Below, in pieces: positions 45,074-56,199 of a stretch of DNA of 64,000 nucleotides. The stretch's first letter is position 1; the number at the start of each line of letters is the position of its first letter. The position numbers and the translations under genes are program-made. Origin of the DNA: Pholiota molesta (Eukaryota > Basidiomycota > Agaricomycetes > Agaricales > Strophariaceae); the NCBI GenBank assembly GCA_014925825.1, contig JACGCK010000132.1, positions 1-64,000 of the forward strand, in the 5' to 3' direction. The notes below the pieces were generated by a model that was not told where the DNA came from, did not search any database, and worked only from the letters and a program-made list of their open reading frames with translations.

Positions 45074-46123
45074 TCATACAGTTACACCGCTAAAATTCGG
45101 AATCCGGCGTCGCAAATTTTGCAATCCATCGAACCAGGGAAATTTCGGTCGCAATGCCTTGCACAAACAGTCCACGCGTTTAGTAGTACATGTCAGTGTA
45201 GGTTCTGGAGGAATCGTGGGCATAGTGCTGAAGGTTGCCGGGTTTTTGTTGATTTGATGAAGATACACGCCATAGATGTGGGCCGAGACAACGCAGGTGT
45301 ATGGCAATCTATTATCAAACCATCGAATAGCAAGATTGCTCGATTCGCGCCATTTATTGTAGAATGTCAACTGTGAATAGCATTAATAACTCTCTGAACT
45401 GAACAATTGGAAGCAAGAAAGCAAAGAGAAACCTACCCATTTCTGTAACACACCGGGTGCTGTGAGCTTCGATGCAACCATGTTGAGTGGCTGTGATAAT
45501 GTTTCATCGGCAGCTTGATCAGCGAGACTGTTGTAGCCGTGCTTAGCGCAATGATTTAGAATTTCGAGTGGGTTCTGAGATAGTGATAGCCTGTGGCAGC
45601 GAATGATGAGTATTTGTATCAATATAAATTTCCTGGGGAAGGAATTTAGCATAGTAAAAGCGGGCTTACTGCATGCGCGTCAAGCAAATGTTCATAGCGC
45701 TATAAACAACGTACTTCTCCGCAGCTTCTGCAACTGCGAAGAAGAGGCTCGGTTCCATACCGATGACCGATGGCTGCCGAAAGTTTTGAGAATCAGAAGG
45801 AGGCTCGATAAACTGGAAGAGTATTTCGAGCGTTTCAGAAGGTTCAGATAGTTGAACAGCGTCTGATCCGATAAAAATGTGCTCGGGGATTGCAAAACCA
45901 GCACTGTTGGAGTTGATGTGTTTCCCGTGTATCTTGAACAAGACATGGTCGGACGAAACGAAAGTGAGATCGGCAGTTGGATCGCAGACTAGAAAACCAT
46001 GACATAATGAACATCGGGGAATGACAAGTGTCGCATGCACATGAAAAAAAAGGCAGAAGTATACATACATAACTCTGACACTGACACCCTTTTCTTTGGA
46101 TCTTCGGACGAACCATCCATCAT
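45074..46123 (-). CDS. BTB/POZ domain protein, array copy 4
   Basis: It opens with MMDGSSEDPKKRVSVSEL, then has the BTB exon (about 45680-45991: DPTADLTFVSSDHVLFKIH to AAEKYVVYSAMNICLTRM). The third exon is NPLEILNHCAKHGYNSLADQ. The last exon starts LTFYNKWRESSN and stops after IPNFSGVTV. All splice sites are GT-AG and the frame is continuous, about 285 residues. It is very similar to copy 3 in the BTB part, including identical runs in exon 2, which suggests recent duplication or conversion. The product is likely cytosolic or nuclear, as no targeting signal is seen. Confidence 0.87.
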
Positions 46124-46259
46124 GTCGGGAACAAGGTGAGGATTCAATTCAAGAGGTTATTCAAATTGGAGTCTCTCGCAGCCATGAAAAAGAAACACAC
46201 GTGCCTCATCTTCACACGCAAGAAATTTGACTTGTCGTCGTCGCATCCTGGTCGCATCC

Positions 46260-47395
46260 ACACCACAACCACTTCATCCGCCTGACGCCTTTCCAGCCTT
46301 GTAGAGCACGAACGACGGAGTACAAATTCATGCCACCACTTTGATTGAATCTGTATCGTCGAACCCGAGGGGCAGGGCGGAAGTAGGAGTTGATGCAGAG
46401 GCAGGCGTGAATGTAACCGTAAGTCATCCACCACTCTTCAGTACGCGTGATGCTCACCGGATCCCCAACCTCTGTAGTCCTTATTGCGACATAAACGACC
46501 GTGACGCTGGCCGCACCAGTACCACTTGTACATCTTGTGCTATCTCTGTTCGGCTCTCAAGATCTCACACACGACAGCGAGCATCCTCCACACCAGCGAC
46601 AAACGAATTTCGCACTCGTTCGAGTTCGCCCGATCGCTCCAAGATTCGCCTCAGCCGTTGACCTCTCTTTGACTTCCCTCACATCCACAGGGACGAGGAG
46701 CGCACTGCATGCTCGTTCCTAGGCCGATTGGACACCTCGGCCAGCATTGATGCCTTCAAATTCACCCTCGAGTTCGAACGAGCTCCTTCTTCGTTTCGTT
46801 TGTTCATGCCGCCCAATTCAATCAACCACGCGCACCTCCAGTCTCCAGCGCCTACGCGCTTGGCTCATCGGCATTCAAACAGCCTTGGCTGGCGCCGTCC
46901 ATGTCCCACACTCAACTCCTTCCCAAGTTACCTTCGTTGAGGCACACCATGCATATCGCTCCCCGCGCAGGCGCCGTCGTTTCCGCTCAGCTCTCCAGCT
47001 CGCCATCCCTCGACTCGCCAGCACCTTGTGTCGACTACGACTAAAGCGGTTCCGAGCCTGGACCTTTGGCCAGCAGGCTCCGCCGCATCCAGTTCTGTGT
47101 CCAAGGGGGCAGGCATGTGTCGATGTTCGATAGCACGAGAGCTAGAGGAGGTAGATTGTGCGCCAGCGGTAGTTGGAGTGGAAGTGGCAGGGCTTAGGCG
47201 GACGGCGACCGCGGGCAGTGCGCGGACGGTGGCGGAGACTCGTGATGTGCGCGTTTTGGAGGGTGTGCCGAGTGCCGATGAGGATGAGGATGAGGGCATG
47301 AGAGGTGGTGGTAATGGATCGCTGACGAGGATTAGACGCCGGATAGAAGGACAAGAGGATGGAGAAGACCGAATTCGAACTCGGTTTTCCAAACG
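46260..47395. repeat. Degenerate block of array unit 4
   Basis: This is the last copy of the block. Similarity to unit 2 continues to about 47345 (AGGATTAGACGCCGG word) and marks the right edge of the array. Confidence 0.7.
46928..47299 (-). CDS. Possible Ser/Ala-rich protein inside unit 4 block
   Basis: From the ATG at 47299 a frame of 123 codons reads an S/T/A-rich start (MPSSSSSSALGTPSK) and a more ordered second half (MPAPLDTELDAAEPAG, then ALVVVDTRCWRVEGW). The corresponding frame in unit 2 is interrupted, so if this was a gene it is decaying elsewhere. I recognise no domain. It may be a chance open frame in GC-rich sequence. Confidence 0.25.
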   Translation of the reverse strand: MPSSSSSSALGTPSKTRTSRVSATVRALPAVAVRLSPATSTPTTAGAQSTSSSSRAIEHRHMPAPLDTELDAAEPAGQRSRLGTALVVVDTRCWRVEGWRAGELSGNDGACAGSDMHGVPQRR

Positions 47396-47399
47396 TCTT

Positions 47400-49400
47400 T
47401 ACTGTACGTATTCTTTTTGTTAGTCCCCTATACGTATGTTATTGATGTTGATCGATGCAAGTGCACGAATTTACGAGTCCGAGGTGGGAGATCCAGGTAT
47501 AGACGCTAGTTATGAGTTCTTCTATTTTTTCGTACCTTTTCTGAATGGCTGATTTGCGATTTCACGCAGCCTACTCGCATACTGCTCGACGAAGACGACA
47601 TCTACAGTCTGTCTGCTTGAACGCGATGCAAATGGGGCGCCTCCAGGGAAGAGAGGATGTCAATGAAGTAACGAGAACTAGTAGACAGATTTGTTTCGCT
47701 TTGCTCTATATCCACTCGTGTGCTTCAGGAATCAGAACAACAACCAGTTTCGCGAGTCGATCAGCAACTGGGATATTCCACTTACGGTAAGCAGTAATGG
47801 CCCGTATGAGGAACATTGCATGATTTTGTGTTGTACCCAACAATTCATCTCGTCTGTATGAAGCCTATGCTATCTTCTATTTGACAATGAATGGTACATA
47901 AAACTTTGAAACGGTTGACGAAACAACTGGAAATACGACAGATACCTGGCAAAATACCAAAGGGCAAGAAGAAGAAAGGACAAAGCTGATATATGTCAGA
48001 ACCGATATTCAGAAAATCATCTAGCTGCATGACGCTTGTCTTGGAGAACGGGCTTTGCACCGGTGCCAACATGGAAGGAGAGGCAGTGACGGTGTCGTTG
48101 GATATAGTCATGTTTGAAGGGGGTTTGGATTTAGCGCTGGAGATGTGTCGAACGTACGTTCAAAGAATGTCAGAGTGGTGGTTGAAGTGGGTGTTGGTGA
48201 GCGCTTGAGCGTGGACATATTTCATTCGTGGAAATCGGCGTTCCTGCAGAATACAGCTAACCCTAAAATTCCTTCCACCCCGTTTTGAAAAGATGACACG
48301 TCTCCGCGTTCCACATAAATGCTGACATCGACGGCCTGAAGCTTGTGTGAAATTATATTATGTGCAGATACCGAATGGCTTCTATACGAAGGTAAAATTT
48401 TCAGGAGTTTCTGAGAGGAAGGGAAAGCGGACAACGAGGTAAAAACTGGCGCGTGGGGGTCCAAACTTGGATTAATCCATGCCCAAAGTGTTAGATGTGT
48501 CCACCAATAAGATCACTTCCCGAGAGTTCCCGCTGTATCTTCTGCGATTTGGCTGCCAAGAGCCTGGAAACATTGTCAATTTGTCGACACGTTGCCAGCC
48601 AATGTACGGTACGTTAACGTGAATTCAAAAAGAGTACGGTGCGGCCTTCTCATGATCACAGTGGTGAGGCTGTACCTGTACTTACTCTCAATCCATTTTT
48701 TGTACAAAGAAATCCTTCCTTCATGAAAAAGAACCGCGTCATTCAATGTGTGCGTATCGGAGCGTCTTACACTGTGGGTAAGCACTGAGCAAGATTAAGA
48801 ACAATGAATTAGATGTCTCGAGAAAGCTCGTTAAATTTTTTCGTGTCGTTGAAGTGCTGACATAGATTCAGTAACTTCCCCCTGCTATCTGACTTCAAGT
48901 TCAAGCGGGCTCTTTCTTCATTCACCCTGAACCATCCGAATTTAACGTCACGAACACCATGACCCAACTATCAGGATGAATGATATGACCCAAAAATATG
49001 TATTGACACAACGTACACCACGAGCCATCCACGAACCCACACACAAAATAACATGAAACGATAAAGATTGAACAGGGATGCATCATAGGTAGGTATGTAC
49101 AACAGATAGAAAGCGAACAAGAACGCGATGTATGTGCATAGGAAGAATGTTGGGGTATGCGGAAGCGTATTTTGGAGTCGAGAAATGGGATGTGTGTTTA
49201 GAACGGATGAAGGCAAAGGCGGTGAGGAAGGCGAAGAGCCGTATTCTAGATATACATTACCCGCGTTCGGATACATACAAGCTATACGCGACGAAAAAGC
49301 CAGCGAAATAGCGAACAAACATGCAACGACAACGTCCAAAAACGAAAAAAGAGATAAACGACAAAGGAAGCCCATACCAAAACCCCCCCCCCCCCAAAAC
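47400..49400. other. Gene-free spacer
   Basis: Only short open frames are present, none with protein character that I trust. The best is at 47845-48111 minus, with a plausible first 35 residues. A run of 14 C residues lies at 49386-49395 and beyond, just past the stop of the next gene. Confidence 0.4.
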
Positions 49401-49419
49401 CCCCATCCCATCCCCACCC

Positions 49420-51088
49420 CTACGGCTTCCCCGTCTTCACCTCCCACACCCCCCGCGCCCCCCGCACCACCCCCAAAAACACACACCGCTCCCCCAAAAA
49501 ATCCACCTGCAGCACCCCCCGCGGCACCAGCTCCAACCGTCCCCTACACCTCTCCTGAAACGCCTGCGCCACCACCCCGCGCTCCGCCGCCCCCAGCGCC
49601 TCGTTCCAAAAATGCCTTCCATGTATCGGCGTCCCCAGCTGGCCCGTCAGCCCCCTCAACACATCATACACCGTGATCCCATTCGGGTGCCCGGCCCGGA
49701 CGTCGACGGGCCACGGGAGGAGGGGGTGCACGAGCCGCAAGAAGAAGGCGGGCGGGGAGGAGGCGAGCTGCGCGAGGTCGATGTCGTTGTGCGGCCGCGC
49801 GAGGGTGGGGAAGGAGGGGAGAGAGGGGTCGAAGGGGGCGGAGGCGTGCCGCAGGTCGTAGGAGATCGGTGGGGCGGCGGGGCGGTATTGCAGGAGCGGG
49901 TGGATCTCGCGGCGTTCTGTGTCCGTCCATTCTACGCGCGCGCGTGCGCAGCAGGCACAGGGCAGAGTGGATGGGAGATGGGGTGGGGATGAGGGGGGTC
50001 AGCGAGCGGTGCGCAACAGGGGAGGTGGGGGAATGCAGATACCTCGCACGTCCGTTTTCGGCTTGAGCATGGCGGGCAGCATCTGCGGGAGGTACCCCGC
50101 GAGCCCCTCGCGCCCCGTGAAGTCCGCGCGCCAATCGCGCGGGCGCCGCGCGAGGTTGTGCTCGTCCCACACGTCGCCGCGCGCGTACGCGGGGGGCAGC
50201 AGCTCCCCGCCGTACCCTCCGCCACCACCATACCCCACGCCACCACCACCGCCGTACCCATACCCCCCGCCGCCCTGCGCATGGCCCCACGACGCGGAGC
50301 GCTGCAGCGACGCGTGGCGCTTCGGCATGCCCTGCGAGTGCGTGCGCTTCATCGACGCGGAGTGCCAGAGCCCGTCGTCCGCCGCGTACGCGTCGTCGTC
50401 GTGGCGGTGCCGCGACCCGCGCCGCTTCACCTTCTTCCGCGCCACCAAATACCCGCCGCCGCCCTCGACCGCGCCCGCGGACTGCGGCCCGTCGTACCAC
50501 CCCGTCGCGCGGAAGGACACGGGCTCGTACGGCGTCGGCGGCGGCGGCTGGCCCGTGAAGTACGGCGTCGGCGGGTGGTACGGCGTCGTCGGGCCCGGGG
50601 GGTAGCCCGTGCCGGGCATGGTGGCGGGGGTGTACTGCCCCCACCCGGCGGCGGGCGGCGGGTGCGGCTGCGGGGCGTAGAGCGGGGTGCCGGCGGCGGG
50701 CGGGTAGTAGCCGGGGTTGGGCGCCCAGGCGGGGGTGCTGATGACGGGCGTGGAGAGGGGCCAGGGCGCGGAGGGGTAGGGCGTGCCGTGCGGCGGGGGC
50801 CATTGCGACGAGCTGCGTGAGTTGACAGGGCACGTCGTCGATTGTGGCGTGTCAGCAAGCGGGGCGGGTGAGGACGGAGGGGGTGAGTGATGATGCGCAC
50901 CTGGGCTGGGCGTTGTGGCGGGCGCCGGGGAAGGCGGAGAAGAGGCCTGGCTGGCCGCCGTCGGTGGCGCCGTGGGGCGGCGGGTAGAAGGGCGGGTTCA
51001 GATCGCTGCTGTTGGACGGCGGGAAGAAGGGCGGGTTCGGATCGCTATTGGACGACAATGGCATCGAATCCATTATCGGCGTGAACAT
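49420..51088 (-). CDS. DUF6699 family protein with Pro/Gly/Tyr-rich N-terminus
   Basis: Three exons join. Exon 1 starts at the ATG at 51086-51088 (a second in-frame ATG is at 51073). Exon 2 follows an acceptor in CTCACGCAG (about 50820) and carries long Pro/Tyr-rich text, a basic patch (ARKKVKRRGSRHRH) and a Gly/Tyr-rich run (about 50200-50280). Exon 3 starts after GCGCGTAG (about 49925) and encodes the DUF6699 domain. Its motifs are RREIHPLLQYR, PPISYDLR, PHNDIDLAQLA, HPLLPWPVDV, HPNGITVYDVL, FWNEAL, and the closing FLGVVRGARGVWEVKTG. The total is near 430 residues. The domain is widespread in mushrooms and its role is unknown. The order of motifs is complete and no lesion is seen. Confidence 0.82.
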
Positions 51089-51099
51089 CCGGGGGGATC

Positions 51100-53440
51100 G
51101 GGGTCTGGAGGGGCGGGCTGCAGAGAGTCAGGGTGGATGTAAGGAAGGCGAAGGAAGGAAGGAGGGTTATAAGGGACAACGCAAGGTTAGTCAACGATCA
51201 GCCGAGCGGGGCGATCCAGGCGCGCCGTCGTTGTTTGTCACAGTTGTCTGGCGCCATCTGGGCTACCGCACAATCAGGCACCGCCTCGTTCTTTGTTCTC
51301 ATCCAACCCACAACTTGCCCACAACGGCCTCAATGTCGTGCAGCAGGCTATCGTTCTTCTTATTATGCTCTCTGCCCTGAACCCAGGAAAACATTCACTA
51401 TCTAGTGGAACTCTTCAGAAATAAGGCCTGGATTAATGGTAATGATCGTCTTTCACAAGCGTGCTATGTATGTTTCCCGTGCACCTTTCCATCGTGTGAG
51501 AGATGTTGCTTCCCCAAATACAAGGACTGGATGGGTTGGGACTACGCCATGTGAGTTCCTTGTACTCTTCCCTTATACGGTATGCTCATTTGAACTTTTA
51601 AAGGCCAAATTCACACAAAGGCAGTGCGAGGGCTGAGCAATGATCCATGAGCGCTAACTTCCTGTCGGGACGTCATGTGGGAACTCGACTGCTCTGTGGG
51701 CTACTCAGAGTGACCATGTATCGTATCTCACTCACGCTGCACCATCCACAACGCCAAATTATCAAAACTTCTTATTTTCTTCTTTCTTCTTTCCCCGTCT
51801 ATCGCAACCCGTTCCACGAACTGCACAGCGCGATGTTCATCTTCGATAAGCGCCTGCCCCAAGATCAGCACGCACAGCCGGCCCCGAAAGGAGATTAATG
51901 AAGTACGGCCATGTAAACGTGTCAAGTTATTTTGGGTTCTGGCGATTTCGCGGTGAGTCCGCACTGGTATCCCACTGCAGCGTCAGAGTGACTCGTTTCA
52001 CACGTGAAGCGCGGCACGAGGTCGACGAAGCAAGTCTCTTTCTCTTTCGCCCCACAAGTTACTTACTCTGACCACCAACTGACCACGCTGTCATGATAGT
52101 CGTCCTGCGCATTGGCACTCTACTGCCTGTCACGTTGCCGGCACCCATGTCATCGCTGGGAAAAGGTGCGTGCCCAAACCCGCTCTCCGATCCCTACCGA
52201 CCCCCACCGCACAGTGCGCAGCGCGTCGTCGCTAACGGCACATCCCAGAGACGTTCGCGACCCCCGGCCGGCCTGTGCCATGTACCGCAGCCCAGGCGCA
52301 GGTCACTAATCCTGGATCTGGCAGCGGTTAGCCCCAGCGGCAGCGCACACTGCGCTTTGACCTGTCGAGCTGCTATTCCAAGATTGTAATCGTTTAGATG
52401 CGTGGGTGGGCGCAGAGCGCGGTGATCCTAGGTGCGTTCTTCAGTATGTACTTACCGCCTGGAGTATCCCACTCATGTTCTTACGCCTACAGGTGCGATG
52501 TCTAGCTTTCGTCCTTTCTTCCTTTCTCAGTCTCGTCAGCTTCGCGAGGCTCGTAGCTCCCTTGGATGGCGTATGGCCCGATGTCGCGCATCGGTGAGGG
52601 GGCTAGCATCGCTCGAGAGACTTACTTCTGCATGCGTAGCAGTTCGGGCGAATATCAGGCTCGCCAACGTTCGAGCCTTCTCACTCGCTCCTCAAGCTTG
52701 CCTCAGAATTGCTTTCGATCCCTTGGTCTAGCCTCCTCTCTCGATGCGGTGCACTCCGCATCGTCATTCTTGTGCCCGGTGGATGGACTTTTGGTGTTGA
52801 GCTGGAGAGTCGCGCCGCGCATCAGGGATGGATGGTGTTCGCGCTCGGCGGTGGAATCCTTATATTGCTCACGATCTTCTGTAGGGCGCTGCTTCCCGGC
52901 CTAGCAACAATGCGTAGCTAATCGTGCATATATTTGTTGATTAATGACCTTTGATTGTCAATGCTTGGAAGGCATGGATTCCATGACTCTCCACCCAGCA
53001 ACGCAATCTCGTCAAGCGTATTCAGATGGCGGAAGTTGAAAGAGTTTAGAAATTTGCTACGCCCGTATATTCTTAGCAGTATTACATATGTATCTCATTT
53101 ATTTTAGATTCACTCACATAGAACGTCTACCAACAAATTGTGCCTGAGCCTTGAGGAATTCCACTTCTATTCATAGATTGATCGCCCAATGGCGCGTCGC
53201 GTTTCGCGAACTCGAAAATAGGCGCATGTATGCAGCCTTGATGTCCAGAACCCATACAATACTTACTCCAGTCGAGCCACTAGATCGTGCACAACCTGCA
53301 CGGCTTACTGACTATGTAGTGCATCGATTACGTATGACGTGAGGGGGGGGAGTGCGGCGCCGATTTAGGCTGTCAAAAAGTGCTAGTGAACCTTCACCGT
53401 GGGCACCCGTGTCGAACACGACGCCTCCTCTCTCCCACAT
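51100..53440. other. Gene-free region with weak open segments
   Basis: Two stretches look slightly protein-like: about 51780-51898 plus (NPFHELHSAMFIFDKRLPQD) and about 52780-52920 plus, with a hydrophobic helix (WMVFALGGGILILLTIF). Neither has a consistent start or neighbouring exon. They may be gene remnants. No RNA gene or repeat was found. Confidence 0.35.
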
Positions 53441-53445
53441 CCACG

Positions 53446-55989
53446 ATGCAGACCGTGCCGCTCCTCCTCCTCTCCCTCTCCGTCGCCTACATCCTCCAGA
53501 AGGCGTTGGCGCTCCGGAAGGCTCTCCGCGGCATCCAGTGCGTTCACCACGCAAAATTTCCAGTTCGTTTTTACGGCTGAACGGTTCCCGCTCTTTGGCA
53601 GACATCTTCCAGGCCAACGTCTCCTCATCTCTCCGCTGAGCTTCATAGGCCACTTCCTCCCCAAGATCCCGTATATCTCCCCGGGCAGGAACCAGCTCTT
53701 CCTTTTTAAACATGAACGTGAGTCTACCAGACAATCCCACGCCCGGCATGGAAGGCTGAAAAGCGCCCCGTAAAAGCGTTCGAGCGCGTCGGCTGGGACA
53801 TGCATTCCGCGGTGCGTGTACACACTTACCACCCGACACCCCCACTCATGCACCCGTCCCGCGCACCAGATAAGCATCGCCCCCGGGGTCAGGACGGCCA
53901 TCGTCCTCGCAGACGCTGCAGCTATAAAGGTGGGCCTCCGCGCTATCCCTATGCACGCACCAGGTTCTTGGCTGACCGGATGCGTAATAGGAAGTCACGT
54001 CCGCCCGCGCGCGATTCCCGAAGCCCGTCGAGGATTACGGCTCCCTCAGTTTCTTCGGGCGGAATATCGTGGCGTCTGAGGGCGCGGAGTGGAAGAAGTA
54101 CCGCAAGATCTCGGCGCCTGCGTTCTCTGATGTACGTAGACCCTAACCCGCCCACATAATGGGTGTTCATGACGTTCTGTTCTGTTTCTAGCGAAATAGT
54201 GTGCTCGTGTGGGAAGAAAGTATCAAGACGGTCAAGGGGATGTTCACCGATTTATGGGGCGACCGTGAGGTTATCACCGTCGACCACTGCGGGGAGATCA
54301 CCTTGCCTGTACGCGATTCAATTCCAAGCCCTAATGCACGGTCTCTAATGTTCTCCTCCTGCAGATTGCCCTATTCATCATTGGTGCTGCCGGTGCGTGG
54401 CTTGATATTACAGCGTACCCTCCCTCACTGACAGATATTCAGAGTTTGGCAGGAGTATTTCGTGGAAGACAGATAACGTTGCCCTACCGGGGTATACGAT
54501 GTCCTTCAAGGACTGTCTCGACACAGTGACGACGAACGTATTCGTCAAACTGGCGCTGCCGCGCTGGGCGATGGGGCTGACCGAGACGTTACGGCGCACC
54601 GACAGGGCCTTCGATGAACTACGGGTGTGTATTCCGTATGCGGAATTGGGCATGATTTATGCTTACTTTTCCGCTTTAAATAGCGTCATATAACGGAGAT
54701 GATCCACGAGCGTCAGGCGGAGGAGAAGGCGGAGCGCCATGACTTGCTCAGCCAATTCCTGGAAGCGAACGATAGTAACTTGGACGTGGCTGCGCTAACT
54801 GAGAGTGAACTTATCGGTGACTAGCTTTCTTCGGTAAACATGTTATCAACTCATTTAAATGCCTGAAAAACTTAGGCAACATATACATGTTCCTCGTCGC
54901 TGGACACGAGGTACGTTGTATAATCCCACTATTGGACGGCCCGCTGAAAGCTTATTCTTCGTATAGACCACTGCGCATACGTTGTGCTTTGCATTTGGGT
55001 TGTTGGCGTTGTATCCAGATGAACAACAGAAACTGTATGAGCATATCAAATCTGTTCTCGTCGACGACACAGACCCAGTAAGCTGCTCCCTGATATATAC
55101 AGCAAAAAATGCTTAATCTCATGCAGACCTACGAACAAATGCCGTTGCTGACTTATGTCAACGCGTAGGGGACATCTAGCTTCTGCTTAATATCTATCGC
55201 TAATCTAATCATACTTCTCCAGCGTGTTGTACGAGACACTTAGGATGTTCCCAGCCGTGAGCGCACGTCCAACGCCCCTCTTCATCACGCGCTGACCACA
55301 ACTCCAATTTCTTTCCCCCAGGTAACGGGCATCCCCAAATTCTCCGCGGAGGACACGACACTGACCACCAGCAACATCCACGGCGACACGCTCACCGTGC
55401 CCGTTCCCAAAGGCACGCAGTTGACCCTCAATGTCGCTGCTCTGCATTACAATCGTAGGTTTTCGATTGAAATTTCCAATTGCCTCGTCATGTTTATGCT
55501 TATCTATTTTTTCTAAGCTCGATATTGGGAAGATCCGCATACGTTCAGACCTAGCCGTTTCCTCGGGGATTGGCCACGCGACGCCTTCCTCCCGTTCAGC
55601 GCGGGTGAGTGCTGTGCTTTGAAGCAGCTATTGTATGTAAAGTTAATCCTAATCCACTGCAACGCATAGGATCGCGGGCATGCCTGGGCAGAAAGTGCGT
55701 CTGCTCAACTACGTCGTTTCTTTGGTATTCATGGTTCTTTTGATAGGGTCTTTGAGACGGAAGCCATTGCGATTCTTACGGTGCTCCTGGCTCGGTATCG
55801 GATTGTGCCCAAAGACGAGCCGGAATTCACGGGTGAGACGTTTGAGCAACGCAAGGCGAGAGTGCTGGCTTGCCGTGCGGGTCTGACTTTAACGTACGTT
55901 GATTATTATTTCATTCAGTAGGATGATTTAATAACTAACTTTATCGACCCAGCCCGCTGCGAGTGCCCCTCACGTTTATCCGGAGGTGA
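53446..55989 (+). CDS. Cytochrome P450, membrane-anchored, many introns
   Basis: The start has a hydrophobic anchor (VPLLLLSLSVAYIL). About 14 short introns can be removed to read the classic P450 parts in order. These are FGRNIVASEGAEWKKYRKIS (helix C, W and R kept), the I-helix FLVAGHETTAHTL split by an intron near 54913, ETLRMFP (ExxR, about 55230), PHTFRPSRFLGDWPRDAF, the heme loop FSAG|SRACLG with its Cys codon near 55690, and LARYRIVPKDEP. It ends in a basic RR and TGA at 55987-55989, giving about 540 residues. Heme-thiolate monooxygenases of this fungal group are anchored in the ER and oxidise small hydrophobic compounds. One problem is visible: near 53565 the frame shifts between GIQCVHHAKF and QFVFTAERF without a normal-length intron. 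The gene is therefore intact except for a likely lesion, or error, after the anchor. Confidence 0.88.
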
Positions 55990-56199
55990 TATTTTTCGTC
56001 TGCAGAACCATAGGTGGGCAAATTTCCGATATGTACAGATACAAAAGCTTGATAAAAAGCAACAATACAGGACTTACGTAAATCCGCTTTCCGTACTCAA
56101 AGCAGTAAGAAAAAAGTATTTACATTCATACCTGTGTACGAAAAAGTAAAAAAAGTAAAATCCAGCTTCGAGCTTTGCACCATGGGGGATTGATGGGGG

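Larger units (their letters stand above)
34130..47395. repeat. Array of four tandem segmental units, each with a BTB gene
   Basis: Units start near 34130, 38150, 41330 and 44957. Each carries, from left to right, an intact BTB gene on the minus strand, its upstream region (with CACGTG and a TTCACACGCA word), and a long degenerate block. Units 1 and 2 keep about 700 bases with a small plus-strand gene. Units 3 and 4 both lack it. Units 1 and 3 end in a copy of the sequence downstream of the Kre6-like gene. Confidence 0.88.

Noticed and set aside
47845..48111. Possible small gene, considered as pheromone precursor
   Set aside because: It has no CaaX box at the end and no typical short precursor layout.
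48971..49486. 171-codon open frame with hydrophobic stretches on the minus strand
   Set aside because: It overlaps the end of the DUF6699 gene in another frame, starts in Gly-rich shadow text and otherwise lies in its 3' flank.
49664..50833. 389-codon minus-strand frame, Ala/Arg-rich
   Set aside because: It is a frame-shifted shadow of the DUF6699 gene on the same strand; it lacks the domain motifs.
52566..52921. Overlapping frames with one hydrophobic helix
   Set aside because: There is no start, splice or neighbour support, and I recognise no transporter family.
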